From JBIIUJ01 sp044340025 (GTDB lineage Bacteria; Pseudomonadota; Alphaproteobacteria; Caulobacterales; Aquidulcibacteraceae): a DNA stretch of 64,000 nucleotides. The position numbers were made by a program, and so were the translations under genes. Each line of letters begins with the position of its first letter. Position 1 is the first letter of the stretch. Location: the NCBI GenBank assembly GCA_044340025.1, contig JBIIUJ010000001.1, forward strand, positions 15,067 through 79,066. The letters are read 5' to 3'. Positions 1 to 10,015 of this stretch are shown one piece after another. The notes under the pieces are model-generated. The model saw only the letters and a list, made by a program, of their open reading frames with translations. It ran no database searches and was not told the origin of the DNA.

Positions 1-2305
1 TGACATAGACATCGGGCAGAAAGTGCATCTCGATCTTCTGCACGCCGTCGCCCTGGCAGGCCTCGCATCGTCCGCCCTTCACGTTGAAGCTGAACCGGCC
101 GGGGCCATAGCCGCGCGCCTTGGCCTCCGGCAGGCTCGCAAACCAGTCGCGGATCGGGCCGAAGGCGCCGGTGTAGGTGGCGGGATTGGAGCGCGGCGTG
201 CGCCCGATCGGGCTCTGATCGATGTCGATGACCTTGTCGAGGTGCTCCAGGCCCTCCAGGCTTTCGTGCGGCGCAGGCACCTCCGAAGCGCCGTTCAGCC
301 TGCGCGCCACCGCCTTGTAGAGCGTATCGATGATCAGGGTGCTCTTGCCGCCCCCTGAAACGCCCGTCACGCAGGTGAAGGTTCCAAGCGGGATCGACGC
401 CGAAACGCCCTTCAGATTGTTGCCGCGCGCGCCCTTGATGGTGAGGAGCTTCTTGTCATTGCGCCAGCGGCGCTTGTCGGGGATCGGGATTTCGCGCTCG
501 CCGCGCAGATAGGCGCCCGTCAGGCTGCCCGGAGCGGCCTGCACGTCCTGGGGGGCGCCTTGCGCCACCACCACCCCGCCGTGAACGCCCGCCGCGGGAC
601 CCATATCGATCACGTGGTCGGCGGTGAGGATGGCCTCTTCGTCATGCTCGACCACCAGAACCGAATTGCCGAGATCGCGCAGGCCTTTCAGGGAATTGAG
701 CAGGCGGGTGTTGTCGCGCTGATGCAGGCCGATGGAGGGTTCGTCCAGAACGTAGAGCACGCCGGTGAGGCCAGAGCCGATCTGGCTTGCCAGCCGGATG
801 CGCTGGCTCTCGCCGCCCGACAGCGTGCCGGAGTTGCGTCCCAGAGACAGATAGTCGAGGCCCACATCGACGAGGAACCGCAGCCGGTCGCGGATTTCCT
901 TCAGGATGCGGGTTGCGATTTCGCGCTGCTTGGGCGTGAGCTGCTCTTCCAGTCCCGAAAACCAGTCGCGCGCCTCGCGGATCGATTTTGTGGAGGCGGC
1001 CGAGATGTCGAGCCCGCCCACGCGCACCGCCAGCGCCTCCGGCTTCAGGCGCTTGCCATGGCAGGAGGGGCAGGGCTGGGCGGACTGGAAGCGGCCGAGA
1101 TCCTCGCGCACCCAGGCTGAGTCGGTCTCGCGCCAGCGCCGCTCCATATTGGGCACCACGCCCTCGAACGGCTTTTTCGTCTCGTAGCGGCGCAGGCCGT
1201 CGTCATAGACGAAGGCGATCACCTCGCTGCCCGTGCCGTGCAGGACCTTGTCCTGGAAGTCGTCCGGCAGGGCGCGCCAGGGGGTGTTCATCTTCACGCC
1301 ATAATGCTTGGCGAGGGCCTGAAGCGTCTGGGTGTAGAGCGGGGAGGGGCCTTTCGCCCAGGGCGCGATCGCCCCGTCCTGCAGGCTCTTGTCCTTGTCA
1401 GGCACGACCATATCGGCATCAAACTTCAGCTGCACGCCAAGCCCGTCGCAGGTGGGGCAGGCGCCGAACGGGTTGTTGAAGCTGAAAAGCCGGGGCTCGA
1501 TCTCGGGAATGGTGAAGCCGGAGACGGGGCAGGCGAACTTCTGGCTGAACATCAACCGGCGGGGTTCCTCGCCCTCGGCGGCGTCGGCCCATTCGGCGAT
1601 GGCGATGCCGTCGGCGAGCCGCAAGCAGGTCTCGAGCGAATCGGCCAGACGCTGCTCCAGCCCCTCGCGCACCACGACCCGATCGACCACCACGTCGATG
1701 TCGTGCTTCAGCTTCTTGTCCAGGTCGGGCGCATCCTCGAGCGCGAAGAATGCGCCATCGATCCGGGCGCGCTGGAACCCCATCTTGATCCAGCTCTTGA
1801 TTTCGGCCCTGTACTCGCCCTTGCGACCGCGGATCACCGGGGCGAGCAACAGAAGCCGGCTTCCTGCAGGCTGCGCCAGAATGCGATCGACCATCTGGGA
1901 GACGGTCTGGCTTTCGATCGGCAGGCCCGTGGCGGGCGAGTAGGGCACGCCGACGCGCGCCCAGAGAAGGCGCATGTAATCATAGATTTCCGTGACGGTG
2001 CCAACCGTCGAGCGCGGGTTCTTGGAGGTGGTCTTCTGTTCGATGGAGATGGCCGGCGAGAGACCTTCGATCGCATCGACGTCGGGCTTGGACTGCAGCT
2101 CCAGGAACTGGCGCGCATAGGCCGACAGGCTTTCGACGTAACGCCGCTGGCCCTCGGCGTAGATCGTATCGAAGGCGAGCGAGCTCTTGCCCGATCCCGA
2201 CAGCCCAGTCAGCACGACCAGCTGGCCGCGCGGAATGTCCACATGGACATCCTTGAGATTGTGCTCGCGCGCGCCTCGAACACGAATGTAGGGCAATTCA
2301 GACAT
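1..2305 (-). CDS. uvrA: UvrABC excinuclease subunit A (3' end beyond window)
   Basis: This is the damage-recognition ATPase of nucleotide excision repair, acting with UvrB and UvrC in the cytoplasm. About 768 of the usual ~950 residues are present; the C-terminus lies beyond base 1. The N-terminus begins [20 protein letters not shown]. The first Walker A (GLSGSGKS) is at residues 34-41, an ABC signature ([13 protein letters not shown]) is near residue 490, and a second Walker A reading GVSGGGKST is near residue 650. A zinc-finger CEACQGDGV lies just before the edge. The ATG at 2305-2303 is the first start in frame. It diverges from ssb across a 190-bp gap holding an SOS box that abuts the uvrA -35 element, so LexA control is expected. 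Confidence 0.97.
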   Translation of the reverse strand, partial: MSELPYIRVRGAREHNLKDVHVDIPRGQLVVLTGLSGSGKSSLAFDTIYAEGQRRYVESLSAYARQFLELQSKPDVDAIEGLSPAISIEQKTTSKNPRSTVGTVTEIYDYMRLLWARVGVPYSPATGLPIESQTVSQMVDRILAQPAGSRLLLLAPVIRGRKGEYRAEIKSWIKMGFQRARIDGAFFALEDAPDLDKKLKHDIDVVVDRVVVREGLEQRLADSLETCLRLADGIAIAEWADAAEGEEPRRLMFSQKFACPVSGFTIPEIEPRLFSFNNPFGACPTCDGLGVQLKFDADMVVPDKDKSLQDGAIAPWAKGPSPLYTQTLQALAKHYGVKMNTPWRALPDDFQDKVLHGTGSEVIAFVYDDGLRRYETKKPFEGVVPNMERRWRETDSAWVREDLGRFQSAQPCPSCHGKRLKPEALAVRVGGLDISAASTKSIREARDWFSGLEEQLTPKQREIATRILKEIRDRLRFLVDVGLDYLSLGRNSGTLSGGESQRIRLASQIGSGLTGVLYVLDEPSIGLHQRDNTRLLNSLKGLRDLGNSVLVVEHDEEAILTADHVIDMGPAAGVHGGVVVAQGAPQDVQAAPGSLTGAYLRGEREIPIPDKRRWRNDKKLLTIKGARGNNLKGVSASIPLGTFTCVTGVSGGGKSTLIIDTLYKAVARRLNGASEVPAPHESLEGLEHLDKVIDIDQSPIGRTPRSNPATYTGAFGPIRDWFASLPEAKARGYGPGRFSFNVKGGRCEACQGDGVQKIEMHFLPDVYV

Positions 2306-2334
2306 GGGGCCGGACCAAGAGAGGAGTGGCGCAA

Positions 2335-2363
2335 TCTAGACCATTCTTCGCGCTTGACGGCAA
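2335..2363 (-). promoter_or_regulatory. Candidate sigma-70 promoter of uvrA
   Basis: Read on the minus strand there is TTGCCG (2363-2358), a 17-bp spacer and TCTAGA (2340-2335), placed 30 bases before the uvrA ATG. The -35 element touches the SOS box at 2364-2378, so LexA bound there would block polymerase. This rests on sequence match only. Confidence 0.45.
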
Positions 2364-2378
2364 GAACAGAATATGAAC
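2364..2378. promoter_or_regulatory. LexA (SOS) box shared by uvrA and ssb
   Basis: The plus strand reads GAAC-N7-GAAC, which is GTTC-N7-GTTC on the minus strand. This is the known LexA recognition pattern of Alphaproteobacteria, with both half-sites exact. It is the only such site I noticed in a promoter position in this window. It sits between divergent uvrA and ssb, the same arrangement as the shared SOS operator of Escherichia coli uvrA-ssb. Confidence 0.85.
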
Positions 2379-2495
2379 ATCTAAACGGGTCGCAGTGCGG
2401 TTTCCTGCGGATAAGTCGTGGGCTGCGGTCGCCTTGTCCGGATCGGGTTTCTAGGCTGGCGAACTCAGGCGCGCGGCGCGCGAAAGGAACCGGGC

Positions 2496-2999
2496 ATGGC
2501 GGGCAGCATCAACAAGGTCATCCTCGTGGGCAATCTGGGCCGGGACCCGGAAATCCGTTCGCTTGGCTCAGGCGACCGGATCGCCAATCTGCGGATCGCC
2601 ACCAGCGAGAGCTGGCGCGACAAAATGAGCGGGGATCGGAAGGAAAAAACCGAGTGGCACTCGGTGGTGATCTTCAACGAGTCGTTGGTGAAGGTAGCCG
2701 AGAACTATCTGCGCAAAGGCTCCAAGGTCTATATCGAAGGGGCGCTCCAGACCCGTAAATGGCAGGACCAGAGCGGCGCGGAGCGCTATTCCACCGAAGT
2801 CGTGCTGCAGAAGTATCGGGGCGAACTCACCATGCTCGATGGCCGCGGCGGCGGCGAGAGCATGGGCGGGGACATGGATGAGGGCGGCGGGCGCTCCTAC
2901 GCCAATGGCGGCTCCGGCGGCTCTGGCGGTTTTGGCGCCCCGCGGCGCAGCGAGGCGCCAAAGGAACAATTCCCGATCGACGACGACATCCCGTTTTGA
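2496..2999 (+). CDS. ssb: Single-stranded DNA-binding protein
   Basis: SSB coats single-stranded DNA during replication, recombination and repair and recruits partners through its acidic tip. The 167-residue product opens [20 protein letters not shown], a classic SSB N-terminus. It has an OB fold to about residue 110, a Gly-rich linker ([15 protein letters not shown] and [10 protein letters not shown]) and the conserved C-terminal DDDIPF tip. The ATG at 2496 is preceded by AAAGGA and is preferred over in-frame codons upstream, which would add residues foreign to the family. It diverges from uvrA and shares its SOS box, so damage induction is likely. Confidence 0.97.
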   Translation: MAGSINKVILVGNLGRDPEIRSLGSGDRIANLRIATSESWRDKMSGDRKEKTEWHSVVIFNESLVKVAENYLRKGSKVYIEGALQTRKWQDQSGAERYSTEVVLQKYRGELTMLDGRGGGESMGGDMDEGGGRSYANGGSGGSGGFGAPRRSEAPKEQFPIDDDIPF

Positions 3000-3022
3000 G
3001 CTTCGGCTGATCCTGCCGGGCG

Positions 3023-4945
3023 CTAGACCCCAGGCCGGATCGGCTGGCGCATGAGGCCGGCCGGCCGCGCCGGCGCGACGGCGGCATCGCCAAGGCCTGG
3101 CGCTCCGGAGGGCGGGCGGCGGCCGAGGCCGGTCGCCAGCGGGCCTGCAGCAGGAGGCTCGGCGGGCACAGGCTGCCGGATCTCGCTGCGCAACGCTTCG
3201 CGTCCGCCGCGCAGGTGAAATGCGATCTCTGTTGCATCCACCGGTCCGCGACTGCCGGCCGGGCCCGTCCGGACGGCGTAGCCGGGCGCTTCGGGGAGCA
3301 GGTGCCGGTCCTGGTGGGTGAATTTCAGGCGCATCGTGGTGGCGACGCCTTCGCCGAAGGCGATCGCCTCGCGATTATCCAGCGCGCTGAGAAAGCTGAT
3401 TGTTGAACTCGAACTGTCCGAAATCGCTGACCGGATGATCTCCTGGTCGCGATCGTTTGACAGGCGCATCGCAAAGACGGTCGAGCATTGCGACAGGATC
3501 GTGGGGTCCAGTTCGCCTGGCCGCTGGGTGACGATCGCAACCGAGCAGCCGTATTTCCGGCCTTCCTTGGCGATCCGGGCGATGGCGCGCCGCGCCGGCA
3601 GGAAGCCGAGGCTGGCGTCCTGGGGCACATAGCGGTGGGCTTCCTCGCAGACGAGCAGGACGTGGCAACGGCCTTGGCTGGCGAAGGCGACGTCAAAGCT
3701 CAACCGCGCGAGCACCGAGACGACCGAACTGACAACCTCGCTCGGCATGCCGGCGAGATTGATGATCGAGACCGGCTTGTCGGCGGCCGAAAGGCGAAAG
3801 ATCCGACCCAGAATGTCGGCCAGATTGTCCTCGATCAGGCCGCCGCCGAAAAGGAAGGCGTAGCGGGGATCATGGAACAGAGACTCGAGGCGAACCCGCA
3901 GCGCTTTGAGCTTTGACCGCTCGAAACGGGGTTCAAGCTGGCCCAAAATGTCTTCAATCTGTCTGAAAAGGTCCGAGAACCGATAGGGCGTGGGCGTGTC
4001 TGCGGTGAAGGCAAAGGCGTCCTGCTGGCGGCGGGAAAGCCCGGGTCCCGAGCGGTCCTGGGCGAACGCCGCCTTGGCTGCCCCGATTAGCTCGCGCAGG
4101 ATCTCGGCTTCGGCTTCTTCGGATCTGCCGCGAAACACGATCTCCTCGAACTCTTCAAACCGGAACATCCAGAACGGCAGTTCGATCGTGGAAACATCGA
4201 ACTGAACACTGTCAGTCGGGAAGGCGTGGGCGAATTCATTGTGCGGGTCGAGCATGACAACCCGCAAGTCACGGCGCGCCTCTACACAACGGCGAACAAG
4301 CAGAGAAACCGCGCAAGACTTGCCAACACCGGTGGTTCCCAAAACGGCGAAGTGCCTATTCAGGACATCATCGATGCTGATGCTGGCGGAAATGCCCGCA
4401 TCCTGCGACAGGCGGCCGATCTCCGCTCCCCCGCGGGCGCCGAGATCATACATGGCCGCGAGGTCGCTCTCGCGGATGCGGTGGGCGGCTGCGCCGACCT
4501 GAGGATAGTTCGAGACGCCACGCTTGAACCGGGGCCGCCCATCCGGCCCTTCGCACACTTCGCCGACGAGCTCGACGTCGATGCTCACAGCGTTGGTGGC
4601 CTGATCGTCCCATGTCGCGCTGTTGGTCCGCACTTCGTAGACGAAGGCGACAACGCGGGCCGGGCCGACGAGGATGCTGATGATGGCGCCGATGGACCAA
4701 CCCTGGGCCCCTTCGGGCATGCTGTCGACCGCCGCTGCAGACAGGGTCGCGCGCGAGCCGTTGCAGAAGATCACCCGGCCGATCAGCCGATCCGGCGACA
4801 GGGAAGGGCGGCGGCGCTCGCCCGTGCGGACCGCCGCCAACGGCGCAGAGGCGGGGCTCGGCGCGCCCTGCGACAGGGCGGCGCGCTGACGGGCAAGGGC
4901 GTCTTGCGCCTCCTCCAGTCGCTTCAGCGCCGCGCGTGCGTCCAT
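3023..4945 (-). CDS. HerA-type hexameric ATPase (DUF87), stand-alone
   Basis: A FtsK/HerA superfamily ATPase of about 640 residues. The N-terminal region (from LIGRVIFCNGSRATL, about residues 53-150) fits a HAS-barrel. Walker A GTTGVGKSC is at about residues 203-211, the Walker B-like VLLVCEEAHRYVP is in the second half, and an Arg-rich TQRPGEL segment follows. HerA proteins move DNA, usually with a nuclease such as NurA or as part of defence systems. No nuclease, Sir2 or methylase gene is adjacent here. The last ~60 residues are a Pro/Ala-rich tail. I chose ATG 4945 (MDARAALKRLEE); a GTG at 4990 would add 15 atypical residues. The stop lies 23 bases from the convergent ssb stop. Confidence 0.85.
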   Translation of the reverse strand: MDARAALKRLEEAQDALARQRAALSQGAPSPASAPLAAVRTGERRRPSLSPDRLIGRVIFCNGSRATLSAAAVDSMPEGAQGWSIGAIISILVGPARVVAFVYEVRTNSATWDDQATNAVSIDVELVGEVCEGPDGRPRFKRGVSNYPQVGAAAHRIRESDLAAMYDLGARGGAEIGRLSQDAGISASISIDDVLNRHFAVLGTTGVGKSCAVSLLVRRCVEARRDLRVVMLDPHNEFAHAFPTDSVQFDVSTIELPFWMFRFEEFEEIVFRGRSEEAEAEILRELIGAAKAAFAQDRSGPGLSRRQQDAFAFTADTPTPYRFSDLFRQIEDILGQLEPRFERSKLKALRVRLESLFHDPRYAFLFGGGLIEDNLADILGRIFRLSAADKPVSIINLAGMPSEVVSSVVSVLARLSFDVAFASQGRCHVLLVCEEAHRYVPQDASLGFLPARRAIARIAKEGRKYGCSVAIVTQRPGELDPTILSQCSTVFAMRLSNDRDQEIIRSAISDSSSSTISFLSALDNREAIAFGEGVATTMRLKFTHQDRHLLPEAPGYAVRTGPAGSRGPVDATEIAFHLRGGREALRSEIRQPVPAEPPAAGPLATGLGRRPPSGAPGLGDAAVAPARPAGLMRQPIRPGV

Positions 4946-5095
4946 GCAAGCCCCCGGGGTATCCTGAGCGCGCCGCCTCGACGGCGCCACGCCTTTTCCC
5001 GCTCAGACCTAGCAGGAGCGCGTTAAAAACCTCTGGCCGGCATCCATGCGATTTGCGGGAGAGACAGCGCGAGGGCGTCCGGCTAGCTTTGAGAC

Positions 5096-7696
5096 ATGCG
5101 CACTGAGACCGCCCCCATCATCCGCCTCGCCGACTATCGCCCGCCAGCCTTTATGATCGAGACGCTTTCGCTCGACATCACGCTGGATCCGCATCGCACG
5201 CTTGTGCGGGCGCGACTGGATGTTCGCCGCACGGCTGAGGGTGGCGATCTGATGCTCGACGGTGAGGGCCTGGAGCTCCTCGACATCCTTTGCGACGGGG
5301 TCCGACTGCCCGCAGACGCCTATGCGGTGAGCGCGACTGGCCTCACGTTGCGCGCCCCGCCTGCGCGTTTCACTCTGGAAACGCTTGTGGCCATCAATCC
5401 CAGCGCCAACAGCGCCCTGTCGGGTCTTTATCTGTCGGGCGGCCGGTTCTGCACGCAGTGCGAGGCCGAGGGCTTTCGCCATATCACCTTTGCGCTGGAC
5501 CGGCCGGATGCGCTCTCGCGCTATCGCGTGCGGCTGGCGGCGCCGGCTGGGCGATACAAGACCCTGTTGTCAAACGGGAACTTGATCGAACGTGGCATAG
5601 ATGCGGCGGGCCACGACTATGCGGTCTGGGATGATCCCCATCTGAAGCCGGCCTATCTCTTCGCCCTCGTCGCTGGCGACTTCGATATCCTGACCGACAC
5701 TTTCATCACGATGAGCGGGCGCGAGGTGGCGCTTGCCATCCACGTCGATCCTGGCGACGCCCCCCGCGCCGCCTACGCGCTCGATGCGCTGAAGCGCTCC
5801 ATGGCGTGGGATGAAACGGTGTTTGGCAGGGAATATGATCTCGACGTGTTCAACATCGTGGCGGTGCGCGACTTCAACTTCGGCGCGATGGAGAACAAGG
5901 GGCTGAACATCTTCAATTCGGCGCTCCTGCTCGCCGACCCCGAGACTGCGACCGACGCCGACTACGAGGCCATCGAAGCGGTGGTGGCGCACGAATACTT
6001 TCACAACTGGACCGGCAATCGCATCACGTTGCGCGACTGGTTTCAGCTCTCCCTGAAAGAGGGCCTGACAGTCTTTCGCGATCAGGAATTCAGCGCCGAT
6101 CAGCGGTCAAGGGCGGTCCAGCGGATCAAGGCGGTAAAGCTGCTGCGCCAGCGCCAGTTCCAGGAGGACGCAGGACCGCTCGCTCATCCCGTCCGGCCGG
6201 CGAGCTATCAGAAGATCGACAATTTCTACACGCTCACAGTCTACGAGAAGGGCTGCGAGCTGATCCGGGTGCTCAAGACGCTGATCGGCGATGACGCCTT
6301 CGAGGCCGGGATGGCTCTCTATTTCACCCGCTGCGATGGCACGGCCGCGACGGTTGAGGACTTTCTGGCCTGCTTCGCCGAAGCATCGCGGCGGCCGCTC
6401 GATGATTTCAAGCGCTGGTATGGTCAGGCCGGAACTCCGCATGTCACGATCGACCGGCGCTACGACCCTGCCGCGAGGCTGCTGACGCTCGTTATCCGGC
6501 AGCACACGCCGCCAACCCCCGGCCAGACGGAGAAGGTTCCTGTGCCGATCCCAATTCGGTTCGGCCTTCTGGACGGGCAAGGCGCAGCGATCCCGCTGAG
6601 GTCCGGGCCGAAGGATCCCGGCGCGCTCGAACAGACCCTGATCCTGACTGAAGCGGCGCAAACCCTTGTTTTCCATGACGTGCCACAAGGCCCGGTTCCG
6701 TCCTTCCTGCGTGGTTTTTCCGCTCCGGTGGTGCTGGATGCGGGGCTGAGCGAGGCCGAGCTTGCCCATCTCGCCGCCCATGACCGCGATCCCTTCGGCC
6801 GATGGGAGGCATTGCAGGCGATCGCACGCTCAGCCTGCCTGATGGGAGACACGCACCCTTCGGCGCTTGTCGCCGCTCTGGGCCGCGCGCTTGAGCAGGC
6901 CCACGCGGACGCCGCCTTCACAGCGCTGCTGCTGCGCTTGCCGGACTTACCAGAACTGATCCAGCTTCGCCCCGACGCCGACCCGGAAGTGTTGCATCAC
7001 GCCCGCGCGCAAGTGCGCCACGCGGTGGCCGCAGCGCTCCGCGAACCGCTTGATCGGCTCATCGCCGGCCGCAAGCAGGAGGCGCTCTTCGATCCGGGCG
7101 CGGCGGCGGCTGGCGAGCGCGCGCTTGCCAACGCTGCGCTTGATCTTCTTGCGGCGCTCGGGCCGGCCGACGGGGGCGCGCGCGCGTTCAAGGCGTTTGA
7201 AGCGGCGCGCACCATGACCGATCAGATCGGCGCTCTGGAGGCGCTGGGCGCGTCGGGATCGCCCGACTTTGACGCCGCCCTCGACGTCTTTTATCGCCGG
7301 TGGCGCGATACTCCGCTGGTTCTGGACAAGTGGTTCTCGGTTCAGGCCGCCGCCAACCGGGACGATGCGCTGGACCGGGCGCAGGCGCTCATCGGGCATG
7401 CAGACTTCAGCCTGGCCAATCCAAATCAGGTTCGCGCAGTCGGCGGCGCTCTGCCGACGCGGAACCCCCACGCCTTTCATGCCGCCGATGGCCGCGGCTA
7501 TCGTTTGCTTGGCGATCTCGTCCGGCGCGTGGACGAGCGCAACCCGGCGCTCGCGGCCCGGTTGGCGACAGGGTTTGAGACGTGGCGGCTTGTGGAGGCG
7601 GGGCGGCGCACGCAGGCGCGCGCTGTTCTGGAGGATCTTGCAGGCCAGACGCTCTCGGCCAACGCCCGTGAGATTGTTGAACGAATTCTGGGCTGA
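5096..7696 (+). CDS. pepN: Aminopeptidase N (M1 family zinc metallopeptidase)
   Basis: A cytoplasmic M1 aminopeptidase of 866 residues that trims N-terminal residues from peptides, close to the usual length of bacterial PepN (~870). The substrate-anchoring GAMEN motif (FGAMENKGLNIFN) is near residue 263. The zinc site HEYFHNW is near residue 299, with the third ligand Glu 19 residues downstream in LKEGLTVFRDQEF. The N-terminal IIRLADYRPPAFMIETLSLD aligns well with PepN starts, which supports ATG 5096 despite a weak ribosome site. It diverges from the HerA gene over about 150 bases and has no operon partner. Confidence 0.96.
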   Translation: MRTETAPIIRLADYRPPAFMIETLSLDITLDPHRTLVRARLDVRRTAEGGDLMLDGEGLELLDILCDGVRLPADAYAVSATGLTLRAPPARFTLETLVAINPSANSALSGLYLSGGRFCTQCEAEGFRHITFALDRPDALSRYRVRLAAPAGRYKTLLSNGNLIERGIDAAGHDYAVWDDPHLKPAYLFALVAGDFDILTDTFITMSGREVALAIHVDPGDAPRAAYALDALKRSMAWDETVFGREYDLDVFNIVAVRDFNFGAMENKGLNIFNSALLLADPETATDADYEAIEAVVAHEYFHNWTGNRITLRDWFQLSLKEGLTVFRDQEFSADQRSRAVQRIKAVKLLRQRQFQEDAGPLAHPVRPASYQKIDNFYTLTVYEKGCELIRVLKTLIGDDAFEAGMALYFTRCDGTAATVEDFLACFAEASRRPLDDFKRWYGQAGTPHVTIDRRYDPAARLLTLVIRQHTPPTPGQTEKVPVPIPIRFGLLDGQGAAIPLRSGPKDPGALEQTLILTEAAQTLVFHDVPQGPVPSFLRGFSAPVVLDAGLSEAELAHLAAHDRDPFGRWEALQAIARSACLMGDTHPSALVAALGRALEQAHADAAFTALLLRLPDLPELIQLRPDADPEVLHHARAQVRHAVAAALREPLDRLIAGRKQEALFDPGAAAAGERALANAALDLLAALGPADGGARAFKAFEAARTMTDQIGALEALGASGSPDFDAALDVFYRRWRDTPLVLDKWFSVQAAANRDDALDRAQALIGHADFSLANPNQVRAVGGALPTRNPHAFHAADGRGYRLLGDLVRRVDERNPALAARLATGFETWRLVEAGRRTQARAVLEDLAGQTLSANAREIVERILG

Positions 7697-7973
7697 ACAG
7701 GCTGGCTGTGGCGGTTCAGATCGTCCGCGGATGGCGCGGCGCAGGGGGAAGATCGCGCATCGACCAGCTCTCAAGGGAGCCGCGGGGCGCGCTCTCGGGG
7801 GCGACAACACCGCCGGAACGGTCCTCCGATCGGGCGGGCGGGCCGCTCCCCGCCGGGGCAGCGGAATGCTTGTCTGGTGGTCGCATCATGTTCTCCCTCG
7901 GCGACGGGAGGTTCGCGGCCACGGCTTATGTCAGTTTGACGTCAGTGCAACGTCCGCAATCTGTCGCATCCAC
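7697..7973. other. Intergenic gap between convergent pepN and the GntR gene
   Basis: These 277 bases have no recognisable family member. A GC-rich inverted stretch around 7838-7860 could fold, but no U-tract follows it. One short minus-strand reading frame with a ribosome site is listed separately. Confidence 0.5.
7716..7889 (-). CDS. Possible small hydrophilic protein (57 aa), unrecognised
   Basis: A short minus-strand frame starts at tandem ATG codons (7889 and 7886). It is preceded by GGGAGA at a spacing that best suits the second ATG. It lies 84 bases downstream of the GntR gene on the same strand. The product is Pro/Arg/Ser-rich with no membrane segment and matches no family I know. GC-rich genomes yield many such frames by chance, so this is a weak call resting only on the ribosome site and position. 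Confidence 0.2.
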   Translation of the reverse strand: MMRPPDKHSAAPAGSGPPARSEDRSGGVVAPESAPRGSLESWSMRDLPPAPRHPRTI

Positions 7974-8705
7974 CTACCGGGCGTCGCGGGTGAAGCTCTG
8001 GGTATAGACAAACCTGTCGCCAGGGTGGCGGCTGTCCGAGGCGATCAGGACCTGATCCGCGCTGTCTAGATAGCGCCGCACCGTGCGCAACGCGGGGGCC
8101 CCGGCGCGAAGGCCAAAGGCGCGCGCATCCTCCGGGGACAGAGCGATGGCGGTGATATCCTGCTCGATCCGCGCGACCCGCACGCTGCGGCGGCTTTCCA
8201 GCAGCTCGGAATAAGCCTTGTCCCAGAACATCAGTTCCGGCTCGAGGTCTGCGAAAGCAGGGTGGATGAACACCCTGGTGAAGGCGATGGGGCCGCCGTC
8301 GGCGCTGCGACGAACGCCATCGATTTCCAGCCAACGCTGGCCCGACTGCACCCGCAGCACCCGGGCGTCCTCGGGCGCGATCTCGACCCTGCCAATAGCC
8401 CGGATTTCGAGGCGCGCATCGCGTGCATATTGAAGAAGCTCGTCCAGGCCGCCGATCGGCTGGGTGAAGGCCGCCGGCCGGGCGCGCGCCACCACCGTCG
8501 TGCCTGCGCCGCGCCGCCGGGCGATCAGCCCTTCGTCGCGCAGCACCCGCAGGGCGTCGCGCGCGGTGTGGCGCGAAATTTCGAACGCCCGGCAGAGCTC
8601 CAGTTCGGTGGGCAGCATGTCGCCTAACGGATAGGCCCCGGCCGCAATCTCTTCGCGCAGCGTGCGCGCCACCTCGACGTAGCGGGGTGTCTTGATGGCT
8701 GTCAC
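7974..8705 (-). CDS. GntR/HutC-family transcriptional regulator with UTRA domain
   Basis: A 243-residue regulator. Its N-terminal winged helix-turn-helix (YVEVARTLREEIAAGAYPLG then LPTELELCRAFEISRHTARD) is typical of GntR proteins. The C-terminal half fits the UTRA ligand-binding fold of the HutC branch (VLRVQSGQRWLEIDGVRR, AFTRVFIHPAF). GTG 8705 overlaps the stop of the upstream CoA-transferase gene as GTGA and has GGAG six bases before it, so I prefer it to GTG 8729. It very probably controls the divergent island through the palindrome at 10016-10028. The effector may be a CoA thioester or free acid of the pathway (inference). Confidence 0.87.
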   Translation of the reverse strand: MTAIKTPRYVEVARTLREEIAAGAYPLGDMLPTELELCRAFEISRHTARDALRVLRDEGLIARRRGAGTTVVARARPAAFTQPIGGLDELLQYARDARLEIRAIGRVEIAPEDARVLRVQSGQRWLEIDGVRRSADGGPIAFTRVFIHPAFADLEPELMFWDKAYSELLESRRSVRVARIEQDITAIALSPEDARAFGLRAGAPALRTVRRYLDSADQVLIASDSRHPGDRFVYTQSFTRDAR

Positions 8706-9973
8706 ATGCTGCTCCGCATTTCGCGCCACGCCGCGCCAAGCCAGTCGCGATGCGCCGGGGCGGCGAGGCTGATGAGGGCCTGCGCGCGCGCCTCCACGTC
8801 AAGCCCGCGCAGGTCTGCCGACCCATGTTCGGTCACCACGACGCCCATGTCGGCGCGGCTGACGGTTGCAGCCCCATGCGCAAGACGCGGCACAATCCTG
8901 CTGATGCTCCCGCCTTTTGCGGTCGAGACGAGCGCGCACACAGGCCGACCGCCAGCGCTGAGCGCCGCCCCGCGCAGAAAGTCTGTCAGGCCACCGCCGC
9001 CGCTCACCTGCGCCTGGCCGAGAAACTCTGCATTGCCCTGCCCGAAAAGATCAATTTCGATCAGGGAGTTAACCGCCACCAAGCGCGGGATGTCGGCAAG
9101 CCTGGCGATCGCGTGGGTAAAGCCTACCGGCCGGAACCGGACACGGTCATCGCGCGCAACCCTGTCATAGAGCGTGGCGGAACCGAGCGCCACGCCGGTG
9201 GTGACCGCATCTGTGGTTTCCGCAAGGACGCCTGCGTCGAGCACCTTCAGCAGCGGATCGGAGACCATGCCCGCATGCAGACGCAGGCTGCGCAGGTCGC
9301 CAAGCGCGCCCAGAACCGCCAGTTGCACTTTGCCAAGCCCCAGCTGGAGCGTGTCGCCATCGCGCAGCAAAGCCCGGACATGCTCTGCAATCGCTGCGAA
9401 AGCCGGATCGAGCGCAGGGGTAGGGACGGTCAGCAGAGGGTGGTCATGCTCTATGGCGAGATCGAAGTCGGACAGCGCAAGGCGAACGCCGTCCCGCGCC
9501 TGGGGCATGGCGGTGTTGATAAGCGCCACACGAAGACCTGCGTTGGTGAGGGCGGCGGGACTGAAATCCTGGGCCACGCCGAGGCTGACTGTCCCGTCGG
9601 AAGCCGGCGGGCTTGTCATCACGACCGCAATTGCCCGCGGGCTCTCTTCCAGCAGGCGCCAGGTCTGAGCGTAGGTCAGCGGCAGGAACCCAAACCGGCC
9701 GGCGCGAAAGCTCTCCTGCCACTCGGGCGAGAGGAAGATGCCCTCGGCACGCGCGCGAGGGTGCAGACCCGCCCAGTCATTATGATCGACCCCCGGGATC
9801 CAGACGCCTTCAAACGTCAGTCCGTCCGCAAGGTCCGGATTTGCGGCGAAAGCTTCAAACAGGCCGAGCGGCGCGCCCGAACAGCCAGCGGCATAGACCC
9901 GGCCGTCGCCAGCGCGGGCGACTTCAGAGATCTTGCGGGCGGCCGCCGCGAAGGTCAGGCGCGTTGGCGCCAT
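8702..9973 (-). CDS. Acetyl-CoA hydrolase/4-hydroxybutyrate CoA-transferase family protein
   Basis: The 423-residue product belongs to the acetyl-CoA hydrolase/transferase family, which moves CoA between carboxylic acids through a glutamyl-CoA intermediate. The C-terminal domain carries the family signature VNSLIEIDLFGQGNAEFLG; the Glu in LIEIDL is the expected catalytic residue. A Gly-rich CoA-binding turn (SGGGGLTDFLRGA) and VVTEHGSADLRG follow. ATG 9973 (MAPTRLTFAAAARKI) has AGGAGA five bases upstream, so the longer in-frame extension is rejected. It is translationally coupled to the GntR gene and divergent from the MmgE/PrpD genes. I infer a role in activating or releasing the CoA of an island intermediate; the substrate is unknown. 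Confidence 0.88.
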   Translation of the reverse strand: MAPTRLTFAAAARKISEVARAGDGRVYAAGCSGAPLGLFEAFAANPDLADGLTFEGVWIPGVDHNDWAGLHPRARAEGIFLSPEWQESFRAGRFGFLPLTYAQTWRLLEESPRAIAVVMTSPPASDGTVSLGVAQDFSPAALTNAGLRVALINTAMPQARDGVRLALSDFDLAIEHDHPLLTVPTPALDPAFAAIAEHVRALLRDGDTLQLGLGKVQLAVLGALGDLRSLRLHAGMVSDPLLKVLDAGVLAETTDAVTTGVALGSATLYDRVARDDRVRFRPVGFTHAIARLADIPRLVAVNSLIEIDLFGQGNAEFLGQAQVSGGGGLTDFLRGAALSAGGRPVCALVSTAKGGSISRIVPRLAHGAATVSRADMGVVVTEHGSADLRGLDVEARAQALISLAAPAHRDWLGAAWREMRSSM

Positions 9974-10015
9974 GAGGTCTCCTGTATGTGCGCGGCTGGT
10001 TGCGCGCCTGAGGGT

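Noticed and set aside
1238..2758. 506-codon plus-strand frame opposite uvrA
   Set aside because: It is a shadow of uvrA: Arg/Gly/His-rich composition, no domain, and it ends inside ssb in another frame.
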